DNA of 64,000 nucleotides from Apodemus sylvaticus (GCF_947179515.1 NC_067488.1:28222039-28286038); one strand, 5' to 3'. Counted from the first letter of the stretch, positions 12,226 to 22,837 are shown. Program-made: numbers and translations. The notes: a model not told the origin generated them from the sequence alone.

Positions 12226-12372
12226 GGTGCTGGTGGCACAGGCCTGGCACTCAGGAAACAGGTGAGAGTGAATCTCTATTAGTTCAAGGCCTGCCTCTTC
12301 TACAGTTAGTTACATGATAGTCAGGGATACACAGAGAAACCCGTCAAATAAATAAATAAACAAACAAAACAG
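12226..12372 (+). mobile_element. B1 SINE, diverged
   Basis: GGTGCTGGTGGCACAGGCCT, TAGTTCAAGGCCTGCC and GTCAGGGATACACAGAGAAA, then an AAAT/AAAC tail. Confidence 0.75.
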
Positions 12373-12468
12373 AAAAAGATGACAGCTCAGAAGTAGCTGA
12401 ATGTGAGGTCTGGGCTCTGGATCTCACCTTCCCTCTTCCTTAAATATTTGCTTAGTGTCTGAAATATT

Positions 12469-12655
12469 GGGCTGGAGAGATGGCTCATCATCGGTTATGA
12501 GCACTGACTGCTCTTCCAAAGGTCCTGAGTTCAAATCTCAGCAACCACATGGTGGCTCCCAACCATCCAGAACGAGATCTGACTCCTTCTTCTGGAATAT
12601 CTGAAGACAGCTACAATGTACTTACATATAATAAATAAATAAATCTTAAAAAAAA
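12469..12655 (+). mobile_element. B2 SINE
   Basis: Full B2: GGGCTGGAGAGATGGCTCAT, GGTCCTGAGTTCAAATCTCA, TGAAGACAGCTACAATGTAC and an AATAAATAAATC tail with an A run. Confidence 0.93.
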
Positions 12656-12829
12656 AAAGAAAAATATTTTCAGAGGAAGGAGGACTGGGGGACGAAGATA
12701 GTGGGGAGATAGATGAAGAAGTATAACACATGTATGAACAAGCCGCGAGTTTGCATTCTGATAAGAGATCAATAAATAAAAACATCCAAAGCCACATTTA
12801 AAATTAAAACCTTTGTAAATAAATCAGTG

Positions 12830-13500
12830 TGCCTATGTTTGAAAACAAGCCTGACTAAAATGCACCCAGTAAAGGTGTGGCATTCTCAAGGGCAAGGCCG
12901 GGGACTTTTGCATTTAAAAGCAGGCTCTGGTCGGCTGTGGCAAAAGTTTAACGCATTTTCTTAGGATTCAAAATAAATAAAGACATTCCATTTCCTGCAA
13001 GCCCAAAGATTGTGAGTTTCCTAATAGTCTTTATCTGAATCCGGCTTTCCTGAGGAAATGATTGTCTTTAAGCCAGAGCAAACACCCTTCTCTTGGAATG
13101 TGAGCCTTTTGTGCAAAGCTTGGTTTAACAGATAGGAGCCTGCTCTGGAGGCTTGCCTAACAGTCTATCTTCCCAGCTCTTTCCCAAGAGAATTCTGGTA
13201 TATTGCTACAGATACTTTATCAGCCTGGGCGGGGAGGGGATGCTAAATAACTCCATTCCTCTATAGATGGGCGTAGTAGTATGTTATCCTAGAGAGAGTT
13301 CTGCATCTGCCAGTTGTAGAATGGCTGGACTTGAACTCATAGACTTCCTCCATAGAAATGGAAAACCTCTGCCTTCCATGCATCACTACGACTGGAGGTT
13401 TTATTTTCTTTGATGGTTTGTAACCTGACCGACATTCTCAGTTTGATTGCAGGAGTTTTCAAAAACCCTGGAACTCCTTCTTCCTATTTCTTTCACATTT
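12830..13500. other. Repeat-poor intergenic block, possible regulatory element
   Basis: No SINE or L1 match and no coding frame. AT-rich sequence with TGTGCAAAG and AGATAGGAG (13110-13136) lies inside it. The lack of repeats makes it a candidate conserved element, but conservation cannot be seen from one sequence. Confidence 0.4.
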
Positions 13501-13502
13501 TT

Positions 13503-13640
13503 CCTGGTGTGGTGGCACCTGTTTGAAGTGCCATCCATTTGAGAGGCTACGGTAGGAGGAGGATTACCGAGTAGGAGTTTGAGACCAACCTGGGTAATAT
13601 CCTAGCGTGACTCTCCCTCAAGAAGGAGGAAGAGGAGAAG
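13503..13640 (+). mobile_element. Old B1/PB1-type SINE
   Basis: CTGGTGTGGTGGCACCTG, GTTTGAGACCAACCTGGGTA and GTGACTCTCCCTCAAG fit an early 7SL-derived monomer without the later B1 duplication. Confidence 0.6.
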
Positions 13641-13860
13641 GAGGATGGATCCTGTTTGGAATGGAGTACATGTCTATAATCTCTTTAACTTGGAGGCTGA
13701 TTCAGGAGGATCACAAGTTCAAAGCCCCCCTGACAACTTAGCAAGCCTTAGTTTCACAACGAAGTAAATAAAGCGTATCCCGTTAGTAGAAAGGTACTAC
13801 CTACCACATGACCACAGGCCAGGGGTTCAGTCTTGGGACAACACCAAAAAAACCCAAGAC
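13641..13860 (+). mobile_element. Old B1 plus ID-like composite
   Basis: A second diverged B1 (GGAGGCTGATTCAGGAGGAT, CACAAGTTCAAAGCCCCC) is followed by an ID/tRNA-like GGGGTTCAGTCTTGGGACAA block and A-rich tail. Confidence 0.5.
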
Positions 13861-14017
13861 ACAAATCTCCCTTAAAGGAGAGCAGTTCTTAACCAAAAAT
13901 GAGGTAGGAAAATTTCATCTTTCCCAGGACAGCCCTGGGAGTCCCATCTGTGATGGCACGAAACCTCTCTAGCTGTATCTTTGGGGTATCACTAAGATTT
14001 GGATATGTGGGTGTGGC

Positions 14018-14192
14018 ATTTTTTTTGTTTGTTTGTTTGTTTTGTTTTTTTCGAGCCTGGGTTTCTCTGTGTAGCCCTGGCTGCCCTGGAACTCACTTGT
14101 AGACCAGGCTGGCCTCGAACTCAGAAAGAAATCCGGCTGCCTCTGCCTCCTAGAGTGCTGGGATTACAGGTGTGCGCCACCACCGCCTGGCT
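14018..14192 (-). mobile_element. B1 SINE, reverse
   Basis: TTTGTTTG-type tail complement, GGGTTTCTCTGTGTAGCCCT, AGACCAGGCTGGCCTCGAAC and CTGGGATTACAGGTGTGCGC. A four-base AAGA insertion sits in the AACTCAG...AAATCC joint. Confidence 0.95.
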
Positions 14193-14419
14193 AGGGTGTG
14201 GCATTTTTATTGCTAGCTCTTTGAAGAACCTTCCAACCTTGGGTGAACTTGAAATATTACCTGACAAACCAACAGATACAATACTCCCCTCTTACCATAA
14301 AGAATTTCAGAGGGTCCATTCGGCTAGAAACCACTCGGCAAGTGCTAGCCCGGCCCTTGACGAGGACAGAAAACTGCCGTTAAGCAGTCATCCAGCCTAA
14401 TCCTCTCTGAGCCCCAGAG

Positions 14420-14515
14420 ATAGTAGTTATTATTCCATTTTATGAGTAGTTAAACTGAGACTTCATCTTTTCCTTTGCCCAAGGTCACAGGCTCGCCTGG
14501 CTAATCCTATACTAG
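14420..14515 (+). mobile_element. MIR relic
   Basis: TATTCCATTTTATGAGTAGT, AAACTGAGAC and TTTGCCCAAGGTCACAGG follow the MIR core. Confidence 0.7.
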
Positions 14516-14842
14516 AGCAAACCATCCTCTACCTCCAGGGCCCACGCCCAACAGCCCCACCCCTCCAATTTAACAAACTTTAAAAATCCTCAGTTTCCTA
14601 TCTCTTTCTTTACAGACTACCAACCCAGGCCCTCCTTCCTTACCTCTCACATGACATTCACCAGCCTGCCGAGGTTGGTCTCCTGACTCTAATCTTGCCC
14701 CACCTGTGTTAATCTTGGATCCCCCATTGGATAATGTCATATCTGCATCTTTTTCCTGCTGCAGCTGTGTTCCGGCTCTATTGTGCTCCTAACCTTCCAG
14801 CTCCCTTCCCTCTTTTACTGTAGATTCTTTCAGGTGTTGGTG

Positions 14843-14845
<3 letters not shown>

Positions 14846-14895
<50 letters not shown>
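14846..14895. repeat. (TG)n microsatellite
   Basis: About 24 uninterrupted TG units. Confidence 0.97.
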
Positions 14896-14899
<4 letters not shown>

Positions 14900-15369
14900 C
14901 AATACTCTTTCCCCACTAACTTGCACAGAGGACCAGGAGCACATAACTTCCCTGTTCAGATTTTCCATATACACTGAAGATTTTGACATCTCTCTAAGAT
15001 CTTTATAACAGCTCTAAGGATCTGGGTCGTAGTTACAATAGGTTGGTCTTGTGATTCCTTTGGGCCTTTTGATGGAAAGCAGGCTAACAGGGACTCTAGT
15101 ATTGTATATTGGAAGCAGATGTGTCCATTGAATCCGTGACTATTACTTGGTAAATATTTGCAAGGCCTCCTTTATGCCGTGTTTTGTGTTAGTCTGGTAT
15201 GTCACTTAAATTCCTCCTCTCCTGAAAGGGCTTGGTTGGAGCAGGCAGACACTAAGACAGTCAAATTCCAGCAGCGCAGAGGCAGTGCCCTTGCCTGGTG
15301 TGTTCAGCATCCTACATTTGATCCCCAGCAGAATAAAGGAGTAAGTCAATTCATTTTAGAATGAATGTA

Positions 15370-15592
15370 AACACGTGGGTGGAGTATGGAGCTCACCTGA
15401 TAGAACGCTCTGCTCCATAAGGAGAGGGTCTGGGCTCCATCCCAGCCAGCAGAGCATAAACTGCCTGCGATGCTGTGCACTTGTAATCCCAGGACTTAGG
15501 GGGAGGGGAGATCAGAAACCCAAGACCAGGTCTAGTTTTATATTGACTTTGAGGCCAGCCAGGTCTACATGAAACCCTGCTTCAGAAGGAAA
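15370..15592 (+). mobile_element. B4 SINE (ID plus B1)
   Basis: ID-like head with GGGTCTGGGCTCCATCCC, then GCACTTGTAATCCCAGGACT, GAGGCCAGCCAGGTCTACAT and AAACCCTGCTTCAGAA. Confidence 0.75.
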
Positions 15593-15652
15593 TGCTAATC
15601 TTACCTGCTTCTTTTATTGTGATTACCTACTTTGTTTTTATGTGGTTTTGTT

Positions 15653-15803
15653 TGGGTTTTTTTTTTTTTTCATGGCATGGTTCCTCTGTGTGATCCTGGC
15701 TGTCCTGGAATTTGCTCTGTAGACAAGTTGGCCTCAAACTCAATCCACCTGCCTCTGCCTCCCAAGTGCTGGGATCAGGGGTGTGTGCCACCACTGCCCG
15801 GCT
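15653..15803 (-). mobile_element. B1 SINE, reverse
   Basis: T run, TCCTCTGTGTGATCCTGGCT, GTAGACAAGTTGGCCTCAAA, then TGTGCCACCACTGCCCGGCT. A (GT)n tract follows at 15822-15852. Confidence 0.93.
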
Positions 15804-16827
15804 GCTTTTGTTGTTTCTTTGGGGGTGTGTGTGTGTGTGTGTGTGTGTGTGTACATAATGAAGTAACAACCTGACAGGCTCTTCCGTGATCCCGTCATTT
15901 AGGAAGCTGGAACTCAGACCTGGAGACAGCAAGGAACTATTTAACTATTTACTAGTGGGGGGCTGTTTTCCTGAACAAATCCAGAATTGGTGAGACGTTT
16001 GTCTATTTGTGTGTTTTGTTTGAGTCAGTGTCTCCTAACTCAGGTTGGCCTCGAACTTCCGGAAGCTGCAGAGAATGTCCTTGAATTTAGATCCACCAGG
16101 GAAGACTGGGGAGCGTCACCACGGGCCGCTGAGCTACTCCCAGGCCTGGAATTGGCTTTAAAACCAAAACTAGTGTACGGTTTTCAAGGAAGCAACTTGG
16201 GTCATCTTTTGTCATAAATAGCCAAGCCTGAAACAGAGCTGTGTTAGAAAGGAGCTCTGCATGCCTGGGAATGGCATTCCTCCAGACCCGGGAATCTACC
16301 GTTGGCTCTGCGTGGGGCCCAGTCTGGGTAGCGGGCTGTTCATGGTCACCAGCTCACAAAGAATCCAAAGATACCGAGTAGGCCAGAGAACTGCAAAAAC
16401 AAGGCTAGGGATGATGCAATATGGATGCCACGCTAAAGAAACTGGGACTCTTTTTTGTTTGTTTGGCTGGTTGCTTGATTTTTTTTTCCTCCAGAGGGGG
16501 AGAAAAACAGCTTACTTTGTGCAAAACAACAGTGAGAGCCCTGAAAGGACGACCCAAGGGACCGTTCATGTTTACAGGGGGAAAGTTGGTGCTACAATGG
16601 CAGGGACCTTGGGTAGCCCCAGGGGACTATGATAAGATTTTGGAACGTGTGTTGGTATGGGAAAAATATTCCAATTGCTAACTGGGAACTGGAATCTCAC
16701 CTTCCCTACAAAGACAAGGCTTGGCTTCAGCAATGCTTATCACTGTATTAACCACCAAAATCACAAGCAATTTAGTATTACATTCTGTCGCTGTGAAGAT
16801 ACATTTACAAGGATTGCTTCTTTAAAA

Positions 16828-16898
16828 TAGTCATAGCTGTGGTAGAGAACTTGCATGAGTCCCTGGGTTCAGTCGCCAGCAGAGGGAATACACACCCG
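16828..16898 (+). mobile_element. ID SINE fragment
   Basis: GTGGTAGAGAACTTGCATGA and CCTGGGTTCAGTCGCCAGCA match the tRNA-Ala-derived ID core. Confidence 0.6.
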
Positions 16899-17099
16899 CT
16901 ATTATTTTTTCTGCTATTTCTTAAAATATATAGATCATAAATCATAGAAAAAGAGATGGCAGGGATGCTTTGGGTGTGTACACTAGGGGTTTGCTCACTT
17001 TTGATTTTTTTTAAAATCAATATTTAGAAGTAAGTGTAACAGAACAAGGCACAGAAATGATCAAGAGCACACGAAAATACTAAGCTTAAGGCTGGGGTA

Positions 17100-17262
17100 G
17101 CCAGGCAGTGGTGGCGCACGCCTTTAATCCCAGCCCTTGGGAGGCAAAGGCAGGTGGATTTCTGAGTCGAAGCCAGCCTTGTCTACAGAGTAAGTTCCAG
17201 GACAGCCAGGGCTACACAGAGAAACCCTGTCTCGGAAAAACAAACAACAACAACAAACAAAG
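17100..17262 (+). mobile_element. B1 SINE, young type
   Basis: GCAGTGGTGGCGCACGCC through CCCTGTCTCGGAAAAAC with an AAC-rich tail. Few differences from the mouse B1 consensus. Confidence 0.96.
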
Positions 17263-17480
17263 GCTGGGGGTGAAGCTCAGTAGAGATCTTGCCTGACATG
17301 CATGAGCCCTGGGTTCCGTCCCTAACACTGTATAAAATGAGCATAGCGGCCAATGCCTGTCATCCCCAAATTTGGGAGGTGGGGTCGTGGAGAGGAGCTG
17401 TCCTCCCACCTTGTTCAAGGCTGTCCTCTCCACGCAAGGCCAATCGTGGAGTCGTAGAACCCCGCCTCAACAACAACAGC
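17263..17480 (+). mobile_element. ID/B4-type composite
   Basis: GGCTGGGGGTGAAGCTCAGT and GCATGAGCCCTGGGTTCCGT (ID) lead into a weak B1 segment. It was probably the landing site for the B1 just upstream. Confidence 0.55.
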
Positions 17481-17559
17481 AGCATCAACAAGGTCTGAGG
17501 CTAACGCAAAATGTCCCAGGTGTGCAAAGAAACAGAAAAACATGGTCCATGAGAAGAAG

Positions 17560-17707
17560 AACATAATGTGCCAGGCACTGGTGGCACACATCTTTAATCC
17601 TGGCACTTGGGAGGCAGAGGCAGGCAGAGTTCTCAGTTCGAGGCCAGCCTGGTCTACAGAGTGAGTTCCAGGACAGCCAGGGCTACACAGAGAAACCCTG
17701 TCACAGA
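17560..17707 (+). mobile_element. B1 SINE
   Basis: CACTGGTGGCACACATCTTT, GGCACTTGGGAGGCAGAGGC and CAGGGCTACACAGAGAAACC. Its A-rich tail passes into the tetranucleotide repeat that follows. Confidence 0.95.
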
Positions 17708-17792
17708 AAAAAAGAAAGAAAGAAAAAAAGAAAGAAAGAAAGAAGAAAGAAGAAAAGAAAGAAAGAAATTAAGAAAGAAAGAAAAGAAAAAA

Positions 17793-17844
<52 letters not shown>

Positions 17845-17867
17845 AAAGAAAAAGGAAAAGAAAATGC
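17705..17867. repeat. (GAAA)n microsatellite
   Basis: About 160 bases of imperfect then perfect GAAA, seeded at the 3' end of the B1. Long purine-only strand. Confidence 0.96.
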
Positions 17868-18053
17868 AATTGAAATAGACCCAGAAATAACACAAATGAC
17901 AGACTTAGTCAACAGGCACATCAAAAAGCTATTGAGTGCAGACACCTTATGTCCATAACGCTAGAAGAAAACATGAGAATGTGAGGAAAAACTAGGCTGA
18001 ATTCAAATCTTTAGAACTAAAAAGGATATTGACAATGGAGACTACCTGGGGGA

Positions 18054-18436
18054 TGTATTGGTTGGTTACTCTTGTCAACTTGGCATACAGGAAGAGCATC
18101 TCAGTGAGGGTTTGTCTAGACCTGGTTGCCCCTTGGACGCGTCTGAAGGACTTACCTTGATCACATTATCTGAGGTGGGAAGACCTGCCCCACTGTCCTC
18201 TGTGCTGTTCAGGGGATCCTGGTTTTTCTGGGAGAAAGCTAGCTGAGCAGGCATCACTTTATCCTGTGCTCTTGACTGCGGATGGGACAGAGCTAGCTGT
18301 TTCCAGCTCCTGCCCACGGCCTTGAATCCCTGGCTATGATGGACTGTAACCTGGACTTGTGAGCCAAATAAGCCGCCTCTCTCGTGGCTTGTTTTCATCC
18401 GGGTATTTTATCACAGCGTCAGGAAAAGGACACTAA
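18054..18436 (+). mobile_element. MaLR-like LTR relic
   Basis: Begins TGTATTGGTTGGTTACTC and ends with GAGCCAAATAAGCCGCC, TATTTTATCACAGCGTCAGG and AAAAGGACACTA, the 3'-end pattern of mammalian-apparent LTR retrotransposons. It shares that end with copies at 19195 and 27883. The family name is uncertain and no internal coding region is attached. Confidence 0.55.
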
Positions 18437-18532
18437 GTCTGCGGGGTTGACGGCAGATTAGATCCCAGGTAGAAAAGAGAGGAGTGAGGTCCAAGGTATG
18501 ATAATAGAAATGCACATTGAAATGCCGGGGAG

Positions 18533-18715
18533 AGCTGGAGAGATGGCTCAGCGGTTAAGAGCACTGACTGCTCTCCCAGAGGTCCTGAGTTCAAATCCCA
18601 GCAACCACATGGTGGCTCACAACCATCAGTAATGAAATCTGACTCCCTCTTCTGGAGTATCTGAAGACAGCTACAGTGTACTTACATATAATTAATAAAT
18701 AAACCTTTGGGGAAA
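18533..18715 (+). mobile_element. B2 SINE, young type
   Basis: GCTGGAGAGATGGCTCAGCG through TGAAGACAGCTACAGTGTAC to an AATTAATAAATAAACC tail. Near-consensus. Confidence 0.95.
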
Positions 18716-19038
18716 AAATGCAGGGGAGAGGCAGGGGTGGGAGAGAGGGGATAGAATGGGAACTGGATAAGAGTGTTAAGGAAGAACTGATGCTCCAGGC
18801 AGCTGTCTCTACATGCCCTTAGCCTTCCCAGAGAACACAGGAAAACAGGCGGGGAATGTGTGATGAAATAAAATAGTGTTTATTTAAAGCTGCTACCAGT
18901 ACTTACTGTTAACAAAAACTTACCTATCAATCACTTTCACATCAGTGTTTCAGTAACTACCTCTCCAATGGAATTCATCCCCTTCTAAGCCTATGCTTCT
19001 AATGTTTTTTTATGTATATGTATATATACATATATATT

Positions 19039-19184
19039 AGTTTTTTTGAAACAGGGTTTCTCTGTATAGCCCTGGCTGTCCTGGAACGCACTCTATAGAC
19101 CAGGTTGGCCTCGAACTCAGAAATCCGCCTGCCTCTGCCTCCCAGAGTCCTGGGATTACAGGTGTGCGCCACCACTGCCTGGCT
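19039..19184 (-). mobile_element. B1 SINE, reverse
   Basis: GGGTTTCTCTGTATAGCCCT, AACTCAGAAATCCGCCTGCC and GGTGTGCGCCACCACTGCCT. A (TA)n-like run lies at its tail side (19011-19038). Confidence 0.95.
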
Positions 19185-19194
19185 TGTCTATTTA

Positions 19195-19371
19195 TTTTTA
19201 AGCTATGTCTCATGAAGCCCAGGCAATCCCTAATAATCCTGTTGCCATGTCTTCTCTGCCATGATGAGCTGCCCTCTGAAACTGGGAGCCAAAATAAACC
19301 CTTGTCCTCAAATTACATTTGTTGAGTATTTTATCACGGCATCAGGAAAAGAAGTAGGACAAGACGTGCAG
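19195..19371 (+). mobile_element. MaLR-like LTR, 3' half
   Basis: CATGATGAGCTGCCCTCTGA, GGGAGCCAAAATAAACCC and TATTTTATCACGGCATCAGG match the 3' half of the 18054 element. A reverse B2 follows immediately. Confidence 0.55.
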
Positions 19372-19385
19372 GGGAGATAAGTTTT

Positions 19386-19563
19386 TTTAAGTTTTATTTA
19401 TTTATTATATGTAAGTACACTCTAGCTGTCTTCAGACACTCTAGAAGACGGCATAAGATCTCTTTACAGATGGTTGTGAGCCACTGTGTGGTTGCTGGGA
19501 TTTGAACTCAGGACCTTTGGAAGAGCAGTCATGCTCTTAACCACTGAGCCATCTCTCCAGCCT
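19386..19563 (-). mobile_element. B2 SINE, reverse, with target-site duplication
   Basis: Reverse B2 (GCTGTCTTCAGACACTCTAG, GATTTGAACTCAGGACCTTT, TAACCACTGAGCCATCTCTC). GGGAGATAAGTTTT occurs at 19372-19385 and again at 19564-19577: a 14-bp target-site duplication. Confidence 0.95.
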
Positions 19564-19619
19564 GGGAGATAAGTTTTATGTGTATATGTTGTTTATCAGT
19601 TTCTTCTGAGTTTAAAATA

Positions 19620-20145
19620 TTCCATCCTGCAGGAAGCCCCTTAATCAGCAAGGTAAACAACTCAAAATGGCTTCCGGAAGTCCCTGAAATTAACCAGATT
19701 CACTAGGCTCCTCCCTGCTAGAGTCAGTAATGAAAGCCAAGAGTCTGTCTCAGACAGAAGGAAGTCAAAGCAGATTCTCAGACAGGCTGAGCTACTGAAA
19801 GGAAAAAAGCTGCAAAGACAACTCTGAGACCATCTGCCTGGAAGGAGCAGAAACCAGCCGAGCTGCCTGGAAGAGATTTAGAGCCGAGTCACTTGGAAAG
19901 GACACTCCAGCGGCGTGCTCCAGGTCCCCAGCTTGTGATCCTGTCACCCATGCTGGGGTGGGCCTCGGTTGTCTTTGAGTCATTTCTGGACTCTCATACA
20001 TATTCCCATGAGTGACCCCAATAAAACTCATTGGTTCTCCAAGTTGGACCAAGTTTGGTGGTATCTGTGTGGGAATCCCTACCTGAGGTGAGCCTATGTG
20101 TGTGTTGCATCTCCCCAGGAAGAGTTTTGTCACACAACAGTAGAC
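19620..20145 (+). mobile_element. Probable LTR of an old endogenous retrovirus (boundaries unclear)
   Basis: Resembles rodent class II LTRs: GGCTTCCGGAAGTCCCTGAA, CTCCTCCCTGCTAGAGTCAG, repeated GCTGCCTGGAAG motifs, and a poly(A) signal AATAAA at 20020-20025 followed by CTCATTGGTTCTCC. No gag, pol or env sequence is present. The 150-residue antisense frame across it has no support. Confidence 0.5.
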
Positions 20146-20234
20146 CCTTGGAAGGTTATACCCGAAAAAAAAAAATGTAACTAACATGGGTAAAATTCCT
20201 TCCAGACCTTTAGGATTTGGCATCAGTAACACAT

Positions 20235-20365
20235 CATCTGACACATTTTACAGCCATTAGTAGAGTCATCCAACAGCTCTGGGTAGAGAAGAGGAAACTG
20301 ATGCCCGGTGACAATCTGTTCTGGCCCAAAGTCAAACAACAGGGCTGAGCTAGAACCACCCCACC
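20235..20365 (+). mobile_element. MIR relic
   Basis: ACATTTTACAGCCATTAGTA, GAGGAAACTGATGCCCGG and AAAGTCAAACAACAGGGCTG follow the MIR core and tail. Confidence 0.6.
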
Positions 20366-20677
20366 CACACTCTAAAGCAGGAACCATAATGTTGATGATG
20401 TAGAAGAAAGAGCTACTCGGGTGGAACAGGCCACAGAACAAATGTGGAAATCCCTTAAGGGAATCCCATCCTGAGGAACTCTGGTCCTTTCGTGGAGGGA
20501 GTCCCCAGATTCTCTTGTTTTTACTTTTAAGGAAGGAAATTACTTCCTTTTTTTAAAGGTGAACTCAGTGTATGGTGCCCCAGGAAGAGCCATAGGTGAT
20601 GAGGAATGGAAGGCAGGAGGACACATCCCAACCCTCTGTCCTTTATTTGCCAATACCTATTCAGATCCTTCTGGAAT

Positions 20678-20780
20678 CTTGTTTTTTTTTTTTTATTTAT
20701 TTGAGGGTCTTGCTATGTAATCCAGGCTACCCTTGAAAGCTCAGTGCCCTTCCTTAGCCTCTGAAGTGCCTTCTGGACCT
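20678..20780 (-). mobile_element. Diverged reverse B1-type fragment
   Basis: T run, GGGTCTTGCTATGTAATCCA and GGCTACCCTTGAAAGCTCAG suggest an old reverse B1. Confidence 0.5.
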
Positions 20781-21427
20781 TTTCTTGGGTCTCTGATTAA
20801 CTGAGGGTGCGAAGCTGTATATTTTAGGTTCTGAGCTGAATTTCTTTGCTATGGTACCTGCTAGTCATCTCCTAGACAAGAAAGGGGACTTCTCTATCAC
20901 CTAAGGGGAGAGCATAGCCTACACTGATGATAGACTCCTTCTGCCAGATGTCAGAGCACAAAAAACCATGACTACACCATCCAAGGTATTGTAGACTCCT
21001 GGAAGGCAAAGCACCAGCCCCTTACTACCACCTTACAGTGATCCACTGGATTAGAAACATAAGATCTTCATGTAATCTCTTCCCTTTCTCCGTGTCTCCT
21101 CCTCCAGCTGCCTGTGTCAATCCCAGCCAACCCTAGGTCAGAAGCTCTTGAAGTCCCAGTTCTGAGGTAGACGCAGCATTCCAGCCTCTACCCTGAAAGG
21201 ACTTCTGGTGCTCAGGCCCACAAAGCAAGGAAGCGCCCATCCTCAGAGCAGTGTGAGAGAGATAGGCTCAGGCTTCTCGATGCAGCCTTCCTTCTCAGCT
21301 CCTGGTACTCCGCTGGGTTCTCCCATCTGAGTCACGTGTGTTCCCAACACATTAAGGTCTCTCGCAGTAAGACCCAGGATCTCTTCATGAGCCACTTGGA
21401 GTGCTGGTTAGAATGCAGACTCTGGGT
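20781..21427. other. Intergenic, no gene seen
   Basis: Non-repeat sequence with no credible coding frame. Nothing else distinctive is visible. Confidence 0.5.
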
Positions 21428-21612
21428 AGAATGCTGGAGAGATGGCTCAGTGGTTAAGAGCACTGACTGCTTTTCCAAAGGTCCTGAAGTCAAATCCCAG
21501 TAACCATATGGTGGTTCACAACCATCTGTAATGAGATCTGATGTCCTCTTCTGGGGTGTCTGAAGACAGCTACAGTGTACTCACATATAACAATAAATAA
21601 GTCTTTAAAAAA
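21428..21612 (+). mobile_element. B2 SINE
   Basis: GCTGGAGAGATGGCTCAGTG through GTCTGAAGACAGCTACAGTG to a T3A-rich end. A B1 follows head-to-tail. Confidence 0.94.
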
Positions 21613-21619
21613 AAAAGAA

Positions 21620-21790
21620 AAGAGCCGGGCAGTGGTGGCTCACGCCTGTAATCCCAGCACTTCGGAGGCAGAGGCAGGCGGATTTCTGAGTTCGAGGCCA
21701 GCCTGGTCTACAGAGTGAGTTACAGGACAGCCAGGGCTACACAGAGAAACCCTGTCTCAAAAAACCAAATCCAAAAAAAAAAGAAAGAAA
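21620..21790 (+). mobile_element. B1 SINE, young type, abutting a B2
   Basis: GCCGGGCAGTGGTGGCTCAC through AACCCTGTCTCAAAAAACC. It begins in the A-rich tail of the B2, a common landing site. Confidence 0.96.
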
Positions 21791-21969
21791 GAAAAGAATT
21801 CAGACCCCCAGGCCACCCCTAAGCCCAGTAGCTAGACTCCAGGGGCAGCAGGGCCCATGGTTCTGCACACTTCCCAGATGACATCAAGGCGTACCTGAAT
21901 GGACTCATTTGTGGTTGACAGAGCCACACAGAGCACAAATATCCAGACAGATACTCACAGCTTCCTAAA

Positions 21970-22440
21970 CATTATATTCTTTTCTTAAATCTATTTTATT
22001 TTTAATTAAAATATTGAAAGGGTCAGCTCAGGAACTTTGCTTGCCCCTCCAGAAGGGAGAAGCTAAATTACATTCCTCAGACCACAAGGTCCTGTGGCTA
22101 GGGAAGGCCCAGAGACCACCTACCTCATTCCCTAACAACCAATTAGTTTAAAGGTAACCCTGTTCTTCCGATCCCATTGTGCCTAACGGCAGCTGCCCTG
22201 AGGACTGTATAAAGCCCACACACATGGTCGTTCTCTCCCCATGTGCAGGGCAACCCCAGCCTGCTGGGTTAAATAAAATTCCTCTTGCGTGTTGCGTGGA
22301 CTCCAATTTCCACATTGTTCACTTAGAGGGTCTCTGGTAAAGTTAAGATTCCCCGAGTCTTACAATATGATTATATCTTTTCTCTCTCATTCCTCTAACC
22401 CCTCCCATGCCTCCTCAAGTTAATGGCTTTTAAAAAAAAA
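21970..22440 (-). mobile_element. L1 3' end fragment interrupted by the solo LTR
   Basis: AT-rich flanks on both sides of the LTR (TTATTTTTAATTAAAATATT before; ATGATTATATCTTTTCTC and AACCCCTCCCATGCCTCC after) read like one reverse L1 3' UTR split by the insertion. Too short to be sure. Confidence 0.4.
22015..22364 (+). mobile_element. Solo LTR of a class I (gammaretrovirus-like) endogenous retrovirus
   Basis: A 350-bp unit with TG...CA ends (TGAAAGG start, CTTACA end) flanked by a 4-bp duplication ATAT (22011-22014 and 22365-22368). Four-base duplications are usual for class I ERVs. Inside are CCAATTAGT, a TATAAA box at 22208-22213 and AATAAA at 22272-22277, giving a sensible U3-R-U5 order. 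No internal region remains, so recombination between two LTRs probably removed the provirus. It could still promote transcription in principle. Confidence 0.75.
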
Positions 22441-22460
22441 TGTTTATAGATAGATAGATA

Positions 22461-22608
22461 GCCGGACAGTGGTGGCGCACACCTGTAATCCCAGCACTTG
22501 GGAGGCAGAGGCGGGTGTATTTCTGAGTTCGAGTCCAGCCTGGTCTACAGAGTGAATTCCAGGACAGCCAGGGCTACACAGAGAAACCCTGTCTCGAAGA
22601 AAAAAAAG
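22461..22608 (+). mobile_element. B1 SINE inside a GATA repeat
   Basis: GCCGGACAGTGGTGGCGCAC through GAAACCCTGTCTCGAAG. GATA units occur on both sides (22447-22460 and from 22610), so the B1 landed in, or its tail fused with, the array. Confidence 0.95.
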
Positions 22609-22610
22609 AT

Positions 22611-22665
<55 letters not shown>

Positions 22666-22770
22666 GCAGATATATAGACAATAGACAGACAGATAGATAG
22701 ACAATAGACAGATAGATGATAGATAGATAGATAGATAGATAAGATAGATAGATAATAAAGATAGATAGAT

Positions 22771-22822
<52 letters not shown>

Positions 22823-22828
22823 CAGATA
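22605..22828. repeat. (GATA)n microsatellite
   Basis: About 220 bases of GATA with GACA and AAGATA interruptions. The minus strand gives a YLSI-type dipeptide frame of no meaning. Confidence 0.97.
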
Positions 22829-22837
22829 TTCTAAGTG

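Noticed and set aside
19792..20244. 150-codon minus-strand frame
   Set aside because: Lies antisense across a probable LTR with its own poly(A) signal; no protein similarity recognised.
22605..22828. Regularly spaced units resembling an array
   Set aside because: Simple (GATA)n repeats without spacers; not a CRISPR, which also does not occur in vertebrate DNA.
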